This document shows positions 18,172 through 25,892 of a DNA stretch of 64,000 nt, one piece after another. The notes beneath the pieces are model-generated. The model saw nothing but the letters and a program-made list of their open reading frames with translations, had not been told where the DNA came from and made no database searches. The position numbers and the translations under genes are program-made. Numbering within the stretch: the first letter of the stretch is position 1; each line of letters begins with the position of its first letter. This stretch comes from JAFNAG01 sp963721405 (lineage in GTDB: Bacteria > Acidobacteriota > UBA6911): assembly GCA_963721405.1 (NCBI GenBank), contig CAVRJA010000014.1, forward strand, positions 496,001 to 560,000. Direction: 5' to 3'.

Positions 18172-18210
18172 AGAGTGATTCTCTTTTTTGGAATTTGGAG
18201 ATACGGCCCC
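18172..18210 (+). repeat. GGGGCCGTATCTCC dispersed repeat, copy 5 (39-bp long form)
   Basis: 37 of 39 bases match copy 3 at 16152-16190, in the same orientation. It is followed at once by the 13-mer tandem duplication that extends to the stop codon of the peptidase gene. As with copy 3, the repeat lies just beyond the 3' end of a minus-strand gene. Confidence 0.8.
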
Positions 18211-18229
18211 GATCTGCGGCCCCGATCTG

Positions 18230-19615
18230 CTAACGCACGCAGGTTGCCTCGACGTCTGCCACCGTTTTCGGCACCGGTTTGCCGAGCAACCGGTACCCGG
18301 ACTCGGTCACCACGACATCATCCTCGATGCGTATCCCGCCGAAGTCCCGATACTGCTCGAGCGCCGCGTAGTCGATGAACTGCTCGTGCTTACGTTCGGC
18401 CTTCCACTGGTCGATAAGCGCGGGGATGAAATAGATGCCCGGCTCGACGGTGATCACGAATCCCGGACGGAGAGGTTTGGCCAGGCGCAGGTAGCAGATG
18501 CCGAATTGCGGGCTCCGCTGCATCCCGTCATAGCCGACGTATTGCTCGCCGAGGTCCTCCATGTCATGAACGTCGAGCCCCATCATGTGGCCCAGGCCGC
18601 ACTGGAAGAACATGGCGTGCGCCCCTTGAGCCACCGCCTGATCCAAGTCCCCCTTCATCAGGCCGAGCTGCTTGAGCCCGTCCGCGAGGGTCCGGGATGC
18701 CAGCAGGTGGACGTCGCGGTGCGGGACTCCGGGCTTGATCGCACCGAGGGCCTTCAGCTGCGCATCGAGGACAATGCTGTAGACATCCTTCTGGCGAGGC
18801 GTGAACTTCCCGCTGACGGGGAACGTGCGCGTAAGGTCGCCGGAATAGTGCAATCCCGACTCCGCGCCGCAGTCGTTGACGACGATGTTGCCGTTCTGCA
18901 TCACGTTGTCGTGATGGTGATTGTGCAGCGTCTCCCCATGGATCGAAAAGATGATCGGGAAGGCGAGGTTCCCGCCTCCCGCCAGGGCCAGCCCGTGCAT
19001 GCCGCCTGCGATTTCACGTTCGACCAGTCCGGCGCGCGCGGCCCGCATGGCGTAAGTCTGCATTTCGTAAGTGATGTTGATCGCCTTCTCGATTTCAGCG
19101 ATCTCCTCCGGCGCCTTTATGGAGCGCTGCTCCACGACCGCCTTGGTGAATTCTGCCGAGGCGTATTCCTTCGCAAAGGAGGGATGAATCCCAAGCAACC
19201 TCTCGATCTTCAGAACGTTGTCCGGGCGGTAAGGGGGGAGATAGTGAATGGCCTGCCCCTTTCGCATTGCCGCCGTGATGGTTTCCTTCAATTGCGCCAT
19301 CGGCAGCGCCCGGCTCACGCCGACCGACTCCGCCTTGTCGCGGAGCAGAGGCTGCGGGCCGGTCCATACAATATCGGCGACGGTCGGGTCATCGCCGAAA
19401 ACCGTTTCGATTCCGCTGTCGATCTCGAGAACGGCAGCCAGCCCAGGATCATCGAGGCCCCAGTAATAGAGAAATGAGCTGTCCTGGCGGAACTGATACT
19501 GGTTCGCCGGATAGTTCATCGGGCTTTCTTCGTTGCCGAGGAACAGCAGGAGCCCCGATTTCACTGATTTTCTGAGAACTTCTCTGCGTCGGATGTAGAT
19601 CTCACGAGGAAACAT
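18230..19615 (-). CDS. pepP: Xaa-Pro aminopeptidase (M24B)
   Basis: 461 residues. The N-terminal creatinase-like domain (residues 1-170) precedes the pita-bread metallopeptidase domain. The five metal ligands are visible: Asp in VVNDCGAESG, Asp in HYSGDLTRTFP, His in GLGHMMGLDVHD, Glu in ITVEPGIYF and Glu in GGIRIEDDVVV. It should remove N-terminal residues before proline, using two Mn ions, in the cytoplasm. The length is normal for aminopeptidase P. There is no signal peptide and no operon partner. Confidence 0.92.
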   Translation of the reverse strand: MFPREIYIRRREVLRKSVKSGLLLFLGNEESPMNYPANQYQFRQDSSFLYYWGLDDPGLAAVLEIDSGIETVFGDDPTVADIVWTGPQPLLRDKAESVGVSRALPMAQLKETITAAMRKGQAIHYLPPYRPDNVLKIERLLGIHPSFAKEYASAEFTKAVVEQRSIKAPEEIAEIEKAINITYEMQTYAMRAARAGLVEREIAGGMHGLALAGGGNLAFPIIFSIHGETLHNHHHDNVMQNGNIVVNDCGAESGLHYSGDLTRTFPVSGKFTPRQKDVYSIVLDAQLKALGAIKPGVPHRDVHLLASRTLADGLKQLGLMKGDLDQAVAQGAHAMFFQCGLGHMMGLDVHDMEDLGEQYVGYDGMQRSPQFGICYLRLAKPLRPGFVITVEPGIYFIPALIDQWKAERKHEQFIDYAALEQYRDFGGIRIEDDVVVTESGYRLLGKPVPKTVADVEATCVR

Positions 19616-19895
19616 ATTAAGGATGTCCTTTCCTGGATTGAACCTGGTCGCTACATTTGCCCCTTATGAGTTAACCACCAGGCTATGCCCGCAATCAACC
19701 AAAATGGACACGAGGGGATTTTTGCGGTTCAGGCCGCGAAGGACGCTACGAAGCATGATCCCCGTGAACGGAGATCGTGTCGAACTTCGACCGACTTGTG
19801 ATAGAGTGCCCCCAGCATCACCCCATTTGAATCCGGTTTCACGATGCCCATACCGGGCAGGCGATTTTCTATTTTCACTCCCTGAGGAGGGTTCC

Positions 19896-20318
19896 GTGGG
19901 GAAAATCAATTATGGACGCGTCGTACTGGGCGGCCTCGTCGCCGGATTGATCATCAACGCCGGTGAAATCCTGCTGAACACCTTTATCCTGGATAACGGC
20001 TGGAGTGATGCGCTCAAGAGCCTCAACCGACCGCCGTTGAGCGGAATTGCGACAGCAACTTCCATCGTGCTCTGCTTCGTGCTCGGCATCCTGATGACCT
20101 GGGTGTATGCCGCGATTCGTCCGCGCCTTGGCGCGGGGCCGGGCACTGCCATCTGCGCAGGACTGATAGTTTGGGCGCTTGCCTACGCCTGGTCGTCGGT
20201 TTCCGGAATGGCCATAGGCGTTTTCCCGTTCCGCCTGCTGTTGATCGGCATGACATGGGGATTCTTTGAAGTCCCCATCGCGGCGATCGCCGGCGCCTGG
20301 TTTTACCGGGAAGCCTGA
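19896..20318 (+). CDS. Small four-helix membrane protein, unknown
   Basis: 140 residues from GTG 19896, chosen because GAGGAGG lies at 19884-19890, five bases upstream, and because the upstream part of the frame is not protein-like. Four membrane segments are visible: GLVAGLIINAGEILLNTFIL, TATSIVLCFVLGILMTWVYA, AICAGLIVWALAYAWSSV and FRLLLIGMTWGFFEVPIAAIAGAW. I do not recognise a named family, although similar short membrane proteins recur in Acidobacteriota. It is transcribed away from the peptidase. Confidence 0.72.
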   Translation: MGKINYGRVVLGGLVAGLIINAGEILLNTFILDNGWSDALKSLNRPPLSGIATATSIVLCFVLGILMTWVYAAIRPRLGAGPGTAICAGLIVWALAYAWSSVSGMAIGVFPFRLLLIGMTWGFFEVPIAAIAGAWFYREA

Positions 20319-20435
20319 AAGCCCCGTGATCGCACCGCAGATCCATCGCGGCGGTTGCGTCGCCGTTCATTGAACTCAGAAACTCGGATTTGATCGCTGT
20401 GGCGACGGGGCGGTTGCCGGGACCGCCGGCGTCTC

Positions 20436-20689
20436 GCCTAATGCTGCATACTTTTTCTAAAATTCCGTTCTTGCATACGAATTACCATTTTGGCTCGTGG
20501 ACTTGGACCTGGACCTGGACTTCGACGTGGACCTAGACGAGGTTGCGGCACAGGTTTCTGAGGCGTTGGGACTTAACGGCGCACCTTTAATCACGTCCAC
20601 GTCCAAGTCCAGGTCCAGGTCTATGTCCAGGTCCAAGATCCCTGCATTTTGCTCGCCCCTCTTTTTGCAAAAAGTATGCGGCATTAGGC
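20436..20689. mobile_element. MITE-like palindromic element A with hexamer arms and 5-bp target duplication
   Basis: 254 bp. Terminal inverted repeats begin GCCTAATGC(T/C)GCATACTTT and are 21 bp long with one mismatch (20436-20456 and 20669-20689). Perfect GTCTC duplications flank it (20431-20435 and 20690-20694). Inside, a left arm of about seven CTGGAC-type hexamers (20497-20539) faces a right arm of complementary hexamers (20593-20637), with a ~50-base core between. There is no coding capacity for a transposase. The terminal repeats and core differ from those of elements B, C and D, but the arms are the same kind of sequence. Confidence 0.8.
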
Positions 20690-20866
20690 GTCTCGCCGGC
20701 AGATTGTGGGTCTGGAGTCGCGTTTGAACCGCTTCACAGGACCAGGAGCTGAAAGAGCCGGCGGGACGCTGGCCTGCTGCGATGCGGTTGCCGAAGCGAT
20801 TGAATCGCGCAGGCTCTTGCCCGCTGTTTTCGGGTCGGACTTTGGGTACGGCGTAGTCACAGGCTA

Positions 20867-21090
20867 GCCGCGAAGCGGCGCCGCCCCCGGTCAGGGAGGA
20901 AAAGAAAATGCGCCCTGGAAGGGCGCCGGAACGCCGATGCCCTGCCGGAGAGGTCCGGTTCATTCAATTGGGAACGACGCGGAGTGAGCGGCGTTTTCTG
21001 CCGCCCCTTCAGGGCTTGGTTGCTCTTTTCGCCCTGACCCCGGGCTGCGCTTTGCTTGCCCGGGGCTATTGTCTGACGCCACTCCGTGGC
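20867..21090 (-). repeat. Chain of short hairpins downstream of the LolA-like gene
   Basis: At least five small stem-loops follow one another: GCCGC-GAA-GCGGC (20867-20879), CGCCCT-GGA-AGGGCG (20911-20925), CCGGA-GAGG-TCCGG (20945-20958), CCCCGGGC/GCCCGGGG (21038-21065) and GCCAC-TCC-GTGGC (21078-21090). CAGGGC (21010) and GCCCTG (21031) could pair as well. The chain starts 90 bases beyond the stop of the minus-strand gene at 21180, so it may be transcribed as a structured 3' region. Similar hairpin chains recur in several soil phyla; I know no assigned function. Confidence 0.6.
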
Positions 21091-21179
21091 TGAAGCAGAT
21101 CCAGGCAATGGCGCCGGCAGACAGCTGCTGGGGGGGGAAGTTTCCGGGGAGAGCGCGGTGACGACTGGGGGCGAGGCGC

Positions 21180-21968
21180 TCACTTCTTGACGGCGCCGAC
21201 GGAAGGCATGTCCTCCGCGAACAGCCAGTCTTCGATCGTCGCGTTGAACTCCACGCTTTCGTACGAATAGGGCGTCATCTGCTCGCCCTGCGAGCCGGAA
21301 ACCACCTCGAGAATTCTCGACGGCATCGTCACCGCGCCGAATTTCCTGAAATCCCAGAATATGCGCCTGCTCCTACCGGAGACTTCCTGCAGGAAGTGAA
21401 AATTCTCCTTGTCGATGTACAGGCTCACGGTGTTCTTGCCGATGGTGGCGGTTATGACATAGGCCGGCCTCGTGGCGACGGTCTTGTACGCCGTCGATTG
21501 CAGATCAGGCTTCTCCTTCCACTCCACCACTGCGTCTTCCAGCCGGGACCACGAATCGGCTTTGCCAGCGTAATAGGCGATCCCATAGCACTGGTTCAGC
21601 CAGCGGTTCAGTTCCTCCAGGTTGCCCTGCGAGACGACGAGGTTTCTCCGGCTCCACGCCCGGCCGTTGTTCAGAAAGTAATCATAAAAGGCGCGCCCGC
21701 CGCGGATGACGGTCATGTCCTTTTCGACCCGCAGCCTCCCCGGCGCCTTGGCGAACAAGCGGTACGCGGCCCGGAAGGTGATGCCGTCGAACATGTCGAC
21801 CGTCCCCTTGATGGTCATGGTATTCCACGCGGTAAGCATGGCGCCACCGTGCGCCTTGACCGACCGGTCGAGAATCTCGCGGGGCGACAGGTCTTGCCGG
21901 GAGAAGCCGGCGAGCGCCACGCAGAACAGCGATGCGGCCAGTGCCAGTGCGAGTTTTCTTGCGCTCAT
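21180..21968 (-). CDS. Exported LolA/outer-membrane-lipoprotein-sorting-like protein
   Basis: 262 residues with a signal peptide (MSARKLALALAASLFCVALAGFS). The mature part begins LSPREILDRSVKAHGGA and continues with alternating beta-strand patterns (MTIKGTVDMFDGITFRAAYRLFAKAPGRLRVEKD; YVITATIGKNTVSLYIDKENFHFLQEVS) as in the LolA/LolB-like lipoprotein-sorting fold. It probably binds a lipid or hydrophobic ligand in the periplasm. The ATG overlaps the stop of the aldo/keto reductase gene upstream (ATGA), so both are made from one transcript. Confidence 0.75.
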   Translation of the reverse strand: MSARKLALALAASLFCVALAGFSRQDLSPREILDRSVKAHGGAMLTAWNTMTIKGTVDMFDGITFRAAYRLFAKAPGRLRVEKDMTVIRGGRAFYDYFLNNGRAWSRRNLVVSQGNLEELNRWLNQCYGIAYYAGKADSWSRLEDAVVEWKEKPDLQSTAYKTVATRPAYVITATIGKNTVSLYIDKENFHFLQEVSGRSRRIFWDFRKFGAVTMPSRILEVVSGSQGEQMTPYSYESVEFNATIEDWLFAEDMPSVGAVKK

Positions 21969-23176
21969 GATTCCACCTCCGGGCCCGTCAGGGCGAGGGT
22001 GAGCTGGGCATGCGCCTCAAGGAGGCGGTTGCGCACCGGCAGACGATACCGGCACGACGCCTCGCATGGGGCGCCGCACCCGGCGCAGGAGGCTGCGGAG
22101 CTGGCCGCAGGGATCCGCGCATACCGCTCCATTGCGAATTTCTGGTCCCCGTAATTTTCAAAATACATCTTGTAGCGCAGGATATCCCAGATCGGCACAC
22201 CCTGCGGGCAGGCGCCGTAACAGCCGTCGCACCCCGGACGGCAATAGCTCGTGCCGATCGCCGCCTCGAGTGTTTCCAGATGCTTTTTGTCTCTGCTCGT
22301 CAAGGCGGTGGTGCCGGACACGGCAAGGTATTCGGCGACCGCGTCATAATTGCGCATGCTGACGACCATGGTGTCGAACAAGTCCGATGCCAGGATCCAC
22401 TTGAGGACCGCCTGCCTGGCGTTCGTGTGCTGGTCCTGCAACGCGCGGATATTCAGGTCCGACTGGTAAAGGGTCATCGTTTTCATCGCGATGGTCGCGA
22501 CGCCCTTGGCCCGGGCCTTCTTGAGCAGCGGTTCGACCCCCTGGGTCAGGAAATTCGCGCCGATCAGGATGACGTCGAAACGGCCGTTGTCGATGCCCCA
22601 GCCGATTTCCTTGATCAGGTTGACGCTGTGGCTGGAGGCGCCGGTGAAGCGGATTTTCCCCGACTTCTTGGCTTCGTCCCAGGCTTCATAAATCGCGGGA
22701 TTCTGGATGCGCTCCATGCCCCCATACCTGGGGTGGCCGATGGAGTGGATCATCATGCAGTCGATGTAGGTGGTGTTGAGCCGCTTGAGGGAGACGTCGA
22801 GCGCCTCCAGCAGGGCGGCTTTGGTGACCGTGGCCGTCACCAGCGGGGGGTCCCACTTGTCCACGACGAAGACCTTGTCGCGCCACTTGGGCAGCGCCCT
22901 GCCGACGATTTCCTCGTGACCCCGATACTGAAATCCCGTGTCGATGAGGTTGATGCCGCACTCGAAAAGATAGTCGACGACCCCCGGTTCGTTCTGGCCG
23001 GAACCCCCGGAAATGTCGCTGACCTTCCATCCGGTCTTGCCGAAGGGTTTGAAGCGCTGAATCCTCGGCCTGGCCGCCTGCTGAGCCGCCAGGACCGACG
23101 TGTCGCGAGGGATGGCGGCTCCCGCAGCGAGGCTTGACGATGCCTGGAAAAACTGGCGTCGGGAAATCCTGCTCAT
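21965..23176 (-). CDS. Tat-exported aldo/keto reductase with C-terminal 4Fe-4S motifs (second copy)
   Basis: 403 residues from ATG 23176. The twin-arginine signal is SRRQFFQASSSLAAGAA. The aldo/keto reductase barrel shows KPFGKTGWKVSDISGGSGQNE, INLIDTGFQYRGHEEIVGRAL and DCMMIHSIGHPRYGG. The tail contains CRPGCDGCYGACPQGVPIWD and CAGCGAPCEASC, ferredoxin-like motifs. It has the same architecture as the gene at 8073-9254, but the low similarity between them indicates an old family rather than a recent duplication. It is translationally coupled to the LolA-like gene downstream. Confidence 0.9.
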   Translation of the reverse strand: MSRISRRQFFQASSSLAAGAAIPRDTSVLAAQQAARPRIQRFKPFGKTGWKVSDISGGSGQNEPGVVDYLFECGINLIDTGFQYRGHEEIVGRALPKWRDKVFVVDKWDPPLVTATVTKAALLEALDVSLKRLNTTYIDCMMIHSIGHPRYGGMERIQNPAIYEAWDEAKKSGKIRFTGASSHSVNLIKEIGWGIDNGRFDVILIGANFLTQGVEPLLKKARAKGVATIAMKTMTLYQSDLNIRALQDQHTNARQAVLKWILASDLFDTMVVSMRNYDAVAEYLAVSGTTALTSRDKKHLETLEAAIGTSYCRPGCDGCYGACPQGVPIWDILRYKMYFENYGDQKFAMERYARIPAASSAASCAGCGAPCEASCRYRLPVRNRLLEAHAQLTLALTGPEVES

Positions 23177-23539
23177 GATTTTCACCCTGTTCCCGGCAAC
23201 GGCATCCGCCGCTCCGGACCTTTCTGCATGATCGGGGGGAATCGTTGAAACCGCTATCTTCACACATTGGGCGCAAGACCACAAGAGCCGCGGCGTCCAT
23301 AAAGTGCGAGGTTGCCTCGTCCCGCGGAGAGCCGTTCCCGTGCCCTTTGTCTCTTTTTGCTTGCTCCCTGGTTGGTCCAGGGATACAAAGGCAATGCCTT
23401 GGCAGGAGTGGATCCCCATAACATCGTCGCATCAGGACTGTGTTGCGGAGCCGTCGGAATACGGATATCTCCGGCATCGGAGAGAATGTCGATCTCGTGC
23501 TGAAGGAACCGACAGGATGAAGAGTGTATCCACATACTC
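23177..23539. other. Spacer upstream of the PrmA-like gene
   Basis: About 360 bases between divergent genes. In frame with the methyltransferase, residues reading ASGLCCGAVGIRIS (near 23430-23475) could be a trace of a PrmA N-terminal domain, but TGA at 23501-23503 interrupts that frame. No other gene or motif is evident. Confidence 0.35.
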
Positions 23540-24139
23540 GTGTTGGGGCTTGATGACGCGATGAGCCTGCTGGCCGGGGAAAGACTCATTGTGGCGCGGG
23601 TTTCGGAAGATATCGGTTCCAGTGAGCGGATGCCGGTGATTCTTGCGCATGGCCGCGCCTTTGGCTCCGGCGAACACGAAACCACCTGCAGCTGCCTGGA
23701 GGAACTCGAAAGAATTCCTATCCGCCCGACTGCTCGGGTATTGGATCTGGGATCCGGCACAGGCATCCTCTCCGTCGCAGCCGTCCGGTTGGGGGCGCGT
23801 TCGGTCCTGGCGCTCGACCCCAGCGCCGATGCGATTGCCACAACAAAGAGCACCATAAGACTGAACGGAATGGAGGATGCGATCACTCCTGTTCAGGGCG
23901 ACATCGAAGCCGTCGGGAAGGTGCTTTTTGATCTGATCCTGGCGAATCTCTATGGAGATATTCTCCTCGGAATCGTTGATGCGATCACCTGCCTTCTGGC
24001 CCCCGGTGGTTACATTCTGCTGTCCGGCATGCAGTACGGCGACACCTACGAGGTCAAGACGAGATTCGTTCGGGCCGGGTGCGCGCTTCTGAGGGAGAGA
24101 TACCTCGATCAGTACACCACGCTGGTTCTGAAGAAATAA
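23540..24139 (+). CDS. PrmA-like protein methyltransferase, N-terminally shortened
   Basis: 199 residues from GTG 23540 (ATG 23561 is the alternative). The catalytic domain of ribosomal protein L11 methyltransferase is clear: AHGRAFGSGEHETT, motif I VLDLGSGTGILSVAA, LALDPSADAI and the post-motif LILANLYGDILLGI with LLAPGGYILLSGM. PrmA proteins are usually near 290 residues because of an N-terminal substrate-binding domain; here that domain is missing, and an in-frame TGA lies just upstream at 23501. The methyltransferase core appears intact, so it may be a stand-alone enzyme with other substrates, or the remnant of a damaged prmA. Confidence 0.75.
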   Translation: MLGLDDAMSLLAGERLIVARVSEDIGSSERMPVILAHGRAFGSGEHETTCSCLEELERIPIRPTARVLDLGSGTGILSVAAVRLGARSVLALDPSADAIATTKSTIRLNGMEDAITPVQGDIEAVGKVLFDLILANLYGDILLGIVDAITCLLAPGGYILLSGMQYGDTYEVKTRFVRAGCALLRERYLDQYTTLVLKK

Positions 24140-24181
24140 CCGATCCCCCAGAGGAGGAGGATTCGAACGGCTACTACCTAA

Positions 24182-24384
24182 TTCCTGTCGCGAAACACCA
24201 TGGTCATCTGACCTGGACCTAGACCTGGACTTGGACCTGGACGTGGACCCGGCAAAAACCTATGGCCCGACATGAGTGCCGCATTAAAAAAAATTTACAT
24301 CAAACAAGGCTGTCCACGTCCGGGTCGAGGTCCAGGTCCACGTCCAGGACCAGGTAGGGCAATCATTGAGTTTCGCGCCAGAAA
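24182..24384 (+). mobile_element. MITE-like palindromic element B with hexamer arms
   Basis: 203 bp. Terminal inverted repeats TTCCTGTCGCGAAAC (24182-24196) and the complement of TTTCTGGCGCGAAAC (24370-24384). Left arm about seven CTGGAC-type hexamers (24211-24249), right arm of complementary GTCCAG hexamers (24312-24354). The core contains CCTATGGCCCGACATGAGTG and CGCATT, then an A-tract and TTACATCA, and is shared with C and D. It starts about 40 bases after the methyltransferase stop and ends seven bases before the permease start codon, so it supplies the permease's upstream DNA. Confidence 0.82.
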
Positions 24385-24391
24385 TTTACTA

Positions 24392-25813
24392 ATGGCATCT
24401 GTCATGCAGGGTCAACCCACACAGCCGCAACTCTTGCGGGCGCTCGGATTGCGCGAGGGAATCTCCATCCAGATGGGGATGATCATCGGGTCCGGCATCT
24501 TTATCGTGCCGGCCGCCATCGCCGGCCACCTGCATGCGCTTGGCCCGATTCTCCTCGTGTGGATCCTTGGCGGCTCGCTGATATTGTTTGGGGCTCTGAC
24601 TCTGGCGGAACTCAGTTCGGTGCTGCCGCAGGCCGGCGGTCCCTACGTGTATCTCAGGCATAGCTTCGGCTCCGTTTGGGCCTTCCTGTTCAGTTGGAAC
24701 CACTATTTCATCAACACTGCCGGGTCCGTCGCCGCCCTGGCGGTCGCATTTTCGACCTACATGGGACATTTCATTCCGGAATTATCAGCTCAAAATCCGT
24801 TTCTTTCCTGCCGCTGGTCGATTTACGGCCACCCGATGGCGTTCGACGTCGGATGGATTCAGCTCGTGGCCATGGCGGCCATCGCGTCAGTCACCTGGAT
24901 CAATGTCCGTGGGGTGAAGCTCGGAGGGTGGGTGATGAACCTCTTCACGGCCGCCAAGGTGTGCGCGCTGGCGGGTTTGGTTCTAGCGGTTGGTTTTTCG
25001 AGGAAGGGCTCCACGGCGAACTGGCTACCCTTGTGGCCAGATCAGTGGACCGGCGATTTGACCGCAGGGCTTGGCCTATCCATGATATCCGTGCTGTGGG
25101 CCTACGACGGCTGGATCACCGTGACGCTGACCGCCGGCGAAATGAAGGATCCCCAGCGGAATATTCCGCTTTCCCTGATCATCGGCACACTCGGAGTGAT
25201 TGGCCTTTATGTCGCGGCCAATCTGGCTTACTGCTACGTCCTCCCGTTTCAGTCGGTGGCCGCATCGCCCCGGATTGCTGCAGATGTCGCGGGGGCTGTG
25301 CTCGGCCCCTTCGGTACACTGTTGATTGTCGGGGGCATCCTGTGCTCGACCTTCGGCGCCATGCACGGCTGCGTTCTGGGCGGGCCGCGCTGCATTTACG
25401 CCGCGGGCGCTGACGGGCTTTTCTTCCGCAGTTTCGGGCGGGTGCATCCACGGTTTCATACGCCGGCCGTGGCGGTCGTTACGCTGGGGATCTGGGGCGC
25501 ATTGCTGACGCTCAGCGGCACGTATGAGCAGATCACCTCGTATGTCGTTTTCGGCTCGTGGGGATTCTATGCGCTTACCGCTCTTTCGGTGATCGTCCTG
25601 CGGCGGAAAATGCCCGGCGCGGCAAGGCCCTACAAGGCGTGGGGATACCCGTATGCCACACTCCTCTTTGTGGCCGTGACCGGCTGGTTTCTCTGCAATA
25701 CGCTGCTAGAGGACGCGCGCAACGCCATCGTCGGTCTCGCCCTTCTCCTCTGCTCGCTTCCGTTCTACTACCATTGGGCCGGGAAACCTGGAACTCGCCT
25801 CACCGACACATAA
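24392..25813 (+). CDS. Amino-acid permease, APC family
   Basis: 473 residues from ATG 24392 (an ATG four codons later is possible; neither has a good ribosome site). About 12 membrane helices. The APC signature is clear in helix 1, GISIQMGMIIGSGIFIVPAAIAG, followed by PQAGGPYVYLRHSFGSVWAFLFSWNHYFIN and WAYDGWITVTLTAGEMKDPQRNIP, typical of LAT/APA-type amino-acid:proton symporters or exchangers. The substrate is unknown. The upstream DNA is element B, which ends at 24384, so its promoter must lie in or before that element. Confidence 0.9.
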   Translation: MASVMQGQPTQPQLLRALGLREGISIQMGMIIGSGIFIVPAAIAGHLHALGPILLVWILGGSLILFGALTLAELSSVLPQAGGPYVYLRHSFGSVWAFLFSWNHYFINTAGSVAALAVAFSTYMGHFIPELSAQNPFLSCRWSIYGHPMAFDVGWIQLVAMAAIASVTWINVRGVKLGGWVMNLFTAAKVCALAGLVLAVGFSRKGSTANWLPLWPDQWTGDLTAGLGLSMISVLWAYDGWITVTLTAGEMKDPQRNIPLSLIIGTLGVIGLYVAANLAYCYVLPFQSVAASPRIAADVAGAVLGPFGTLLIVGGILCSTFGAMHGCVLGGPRCIYAAGADGLFFRSFGRVHPRFHTPAVAVVTLGIWGALLTLSGTYEQITSYVVFGSWGFYALTALSVIVLRRKMPGAARPYKAWGYPYATLLFVAVTGWFLCNTLLEDARNAIVGLALLLCSLPFYYHWAGKPGTRLTDT

Positions 25814-25818
25814 CTGAG

Positions 25819-25892
25819 CCGCGAGCGTAAGCGAGCGGGTACATGGATTGCGGCGGCCTGGTCTTCACGCACCCGCTCGCCTACGCTCGCGG
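25819..25892. repeat. 22-bp inverted repeat after the permease gene
   Basis: CCGCGAGCGTAAGCGAGCGG (from 25819, arm to 25840) pairs with ACCCGCTCGCCTACGCTCGC (from 25871, arm to 25892), one mismatch over 22 bases and a 30-base loop. The arms contain two GCGAGCG units. It lies six bases after the permease stop and can serve as a terminator, although there is no T-run. Similar GCGAGCGTAAGCGAGCGG palindromes are common in several bacterial phyla. Confidence 0.75.

Larger units (their letters stand above)
17840..18229. other. Repeat-rich spacer between helicase and Xaa-Pro peptidase genes
   Basis: About 390 bases holding repeat copies 4 and 5, the CACGAAA palindrome at 18020-18061, and a perfect tandem duplication of the 13-mer CGGCCCCGATCTG at 18204-18216 and 18217-18229 that runs up to the peptidase stop codon. 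No gene is visible. Confidence 0.65.
20319..21179. other. 860-bp non-coding region: palindromic element plus hairpin chain
   Basis: No gene is supported. The left part is the element at 20436-20689. The right part (20867-21090) is a chain of short hairpins described separately. Between them, 20700-20860 shows nothing. Confidence 0.65.

Noticed and set aside
20490..20640. The hexamer arrays as a CRISPR or other spacer array.
   Set aside because: The units are six bases with no spacers, and the two arms are complementary and face each other.
20497..20727. Open frames over the hexamer arms would encode (Asp-Leu)n and (Asp-Val)n peptides.
   Set aside because: The hexamer repeats leave the frames open by construction. 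There is no ribosome site, the frames differ among copies, and the arms vary in length without regard to coding.
20857..21183. A 108-codon minus-strand frame downstream of the LolA-like gene.
   Set aside because: It coincides with the chain of hairpins, and its Arg/Pro/Ser-rich translation is not protein-like.
24148..24172. GGAGGAGGATTCGAACGG on the plus strand looks like the 3' end of a tRNA read from the minus strand.
   Set aside because: Only the T-loop TTCGAAT is tRNA-like; the T-stem does not pair and no acceptor stem, anticodon or D-arm can be found.
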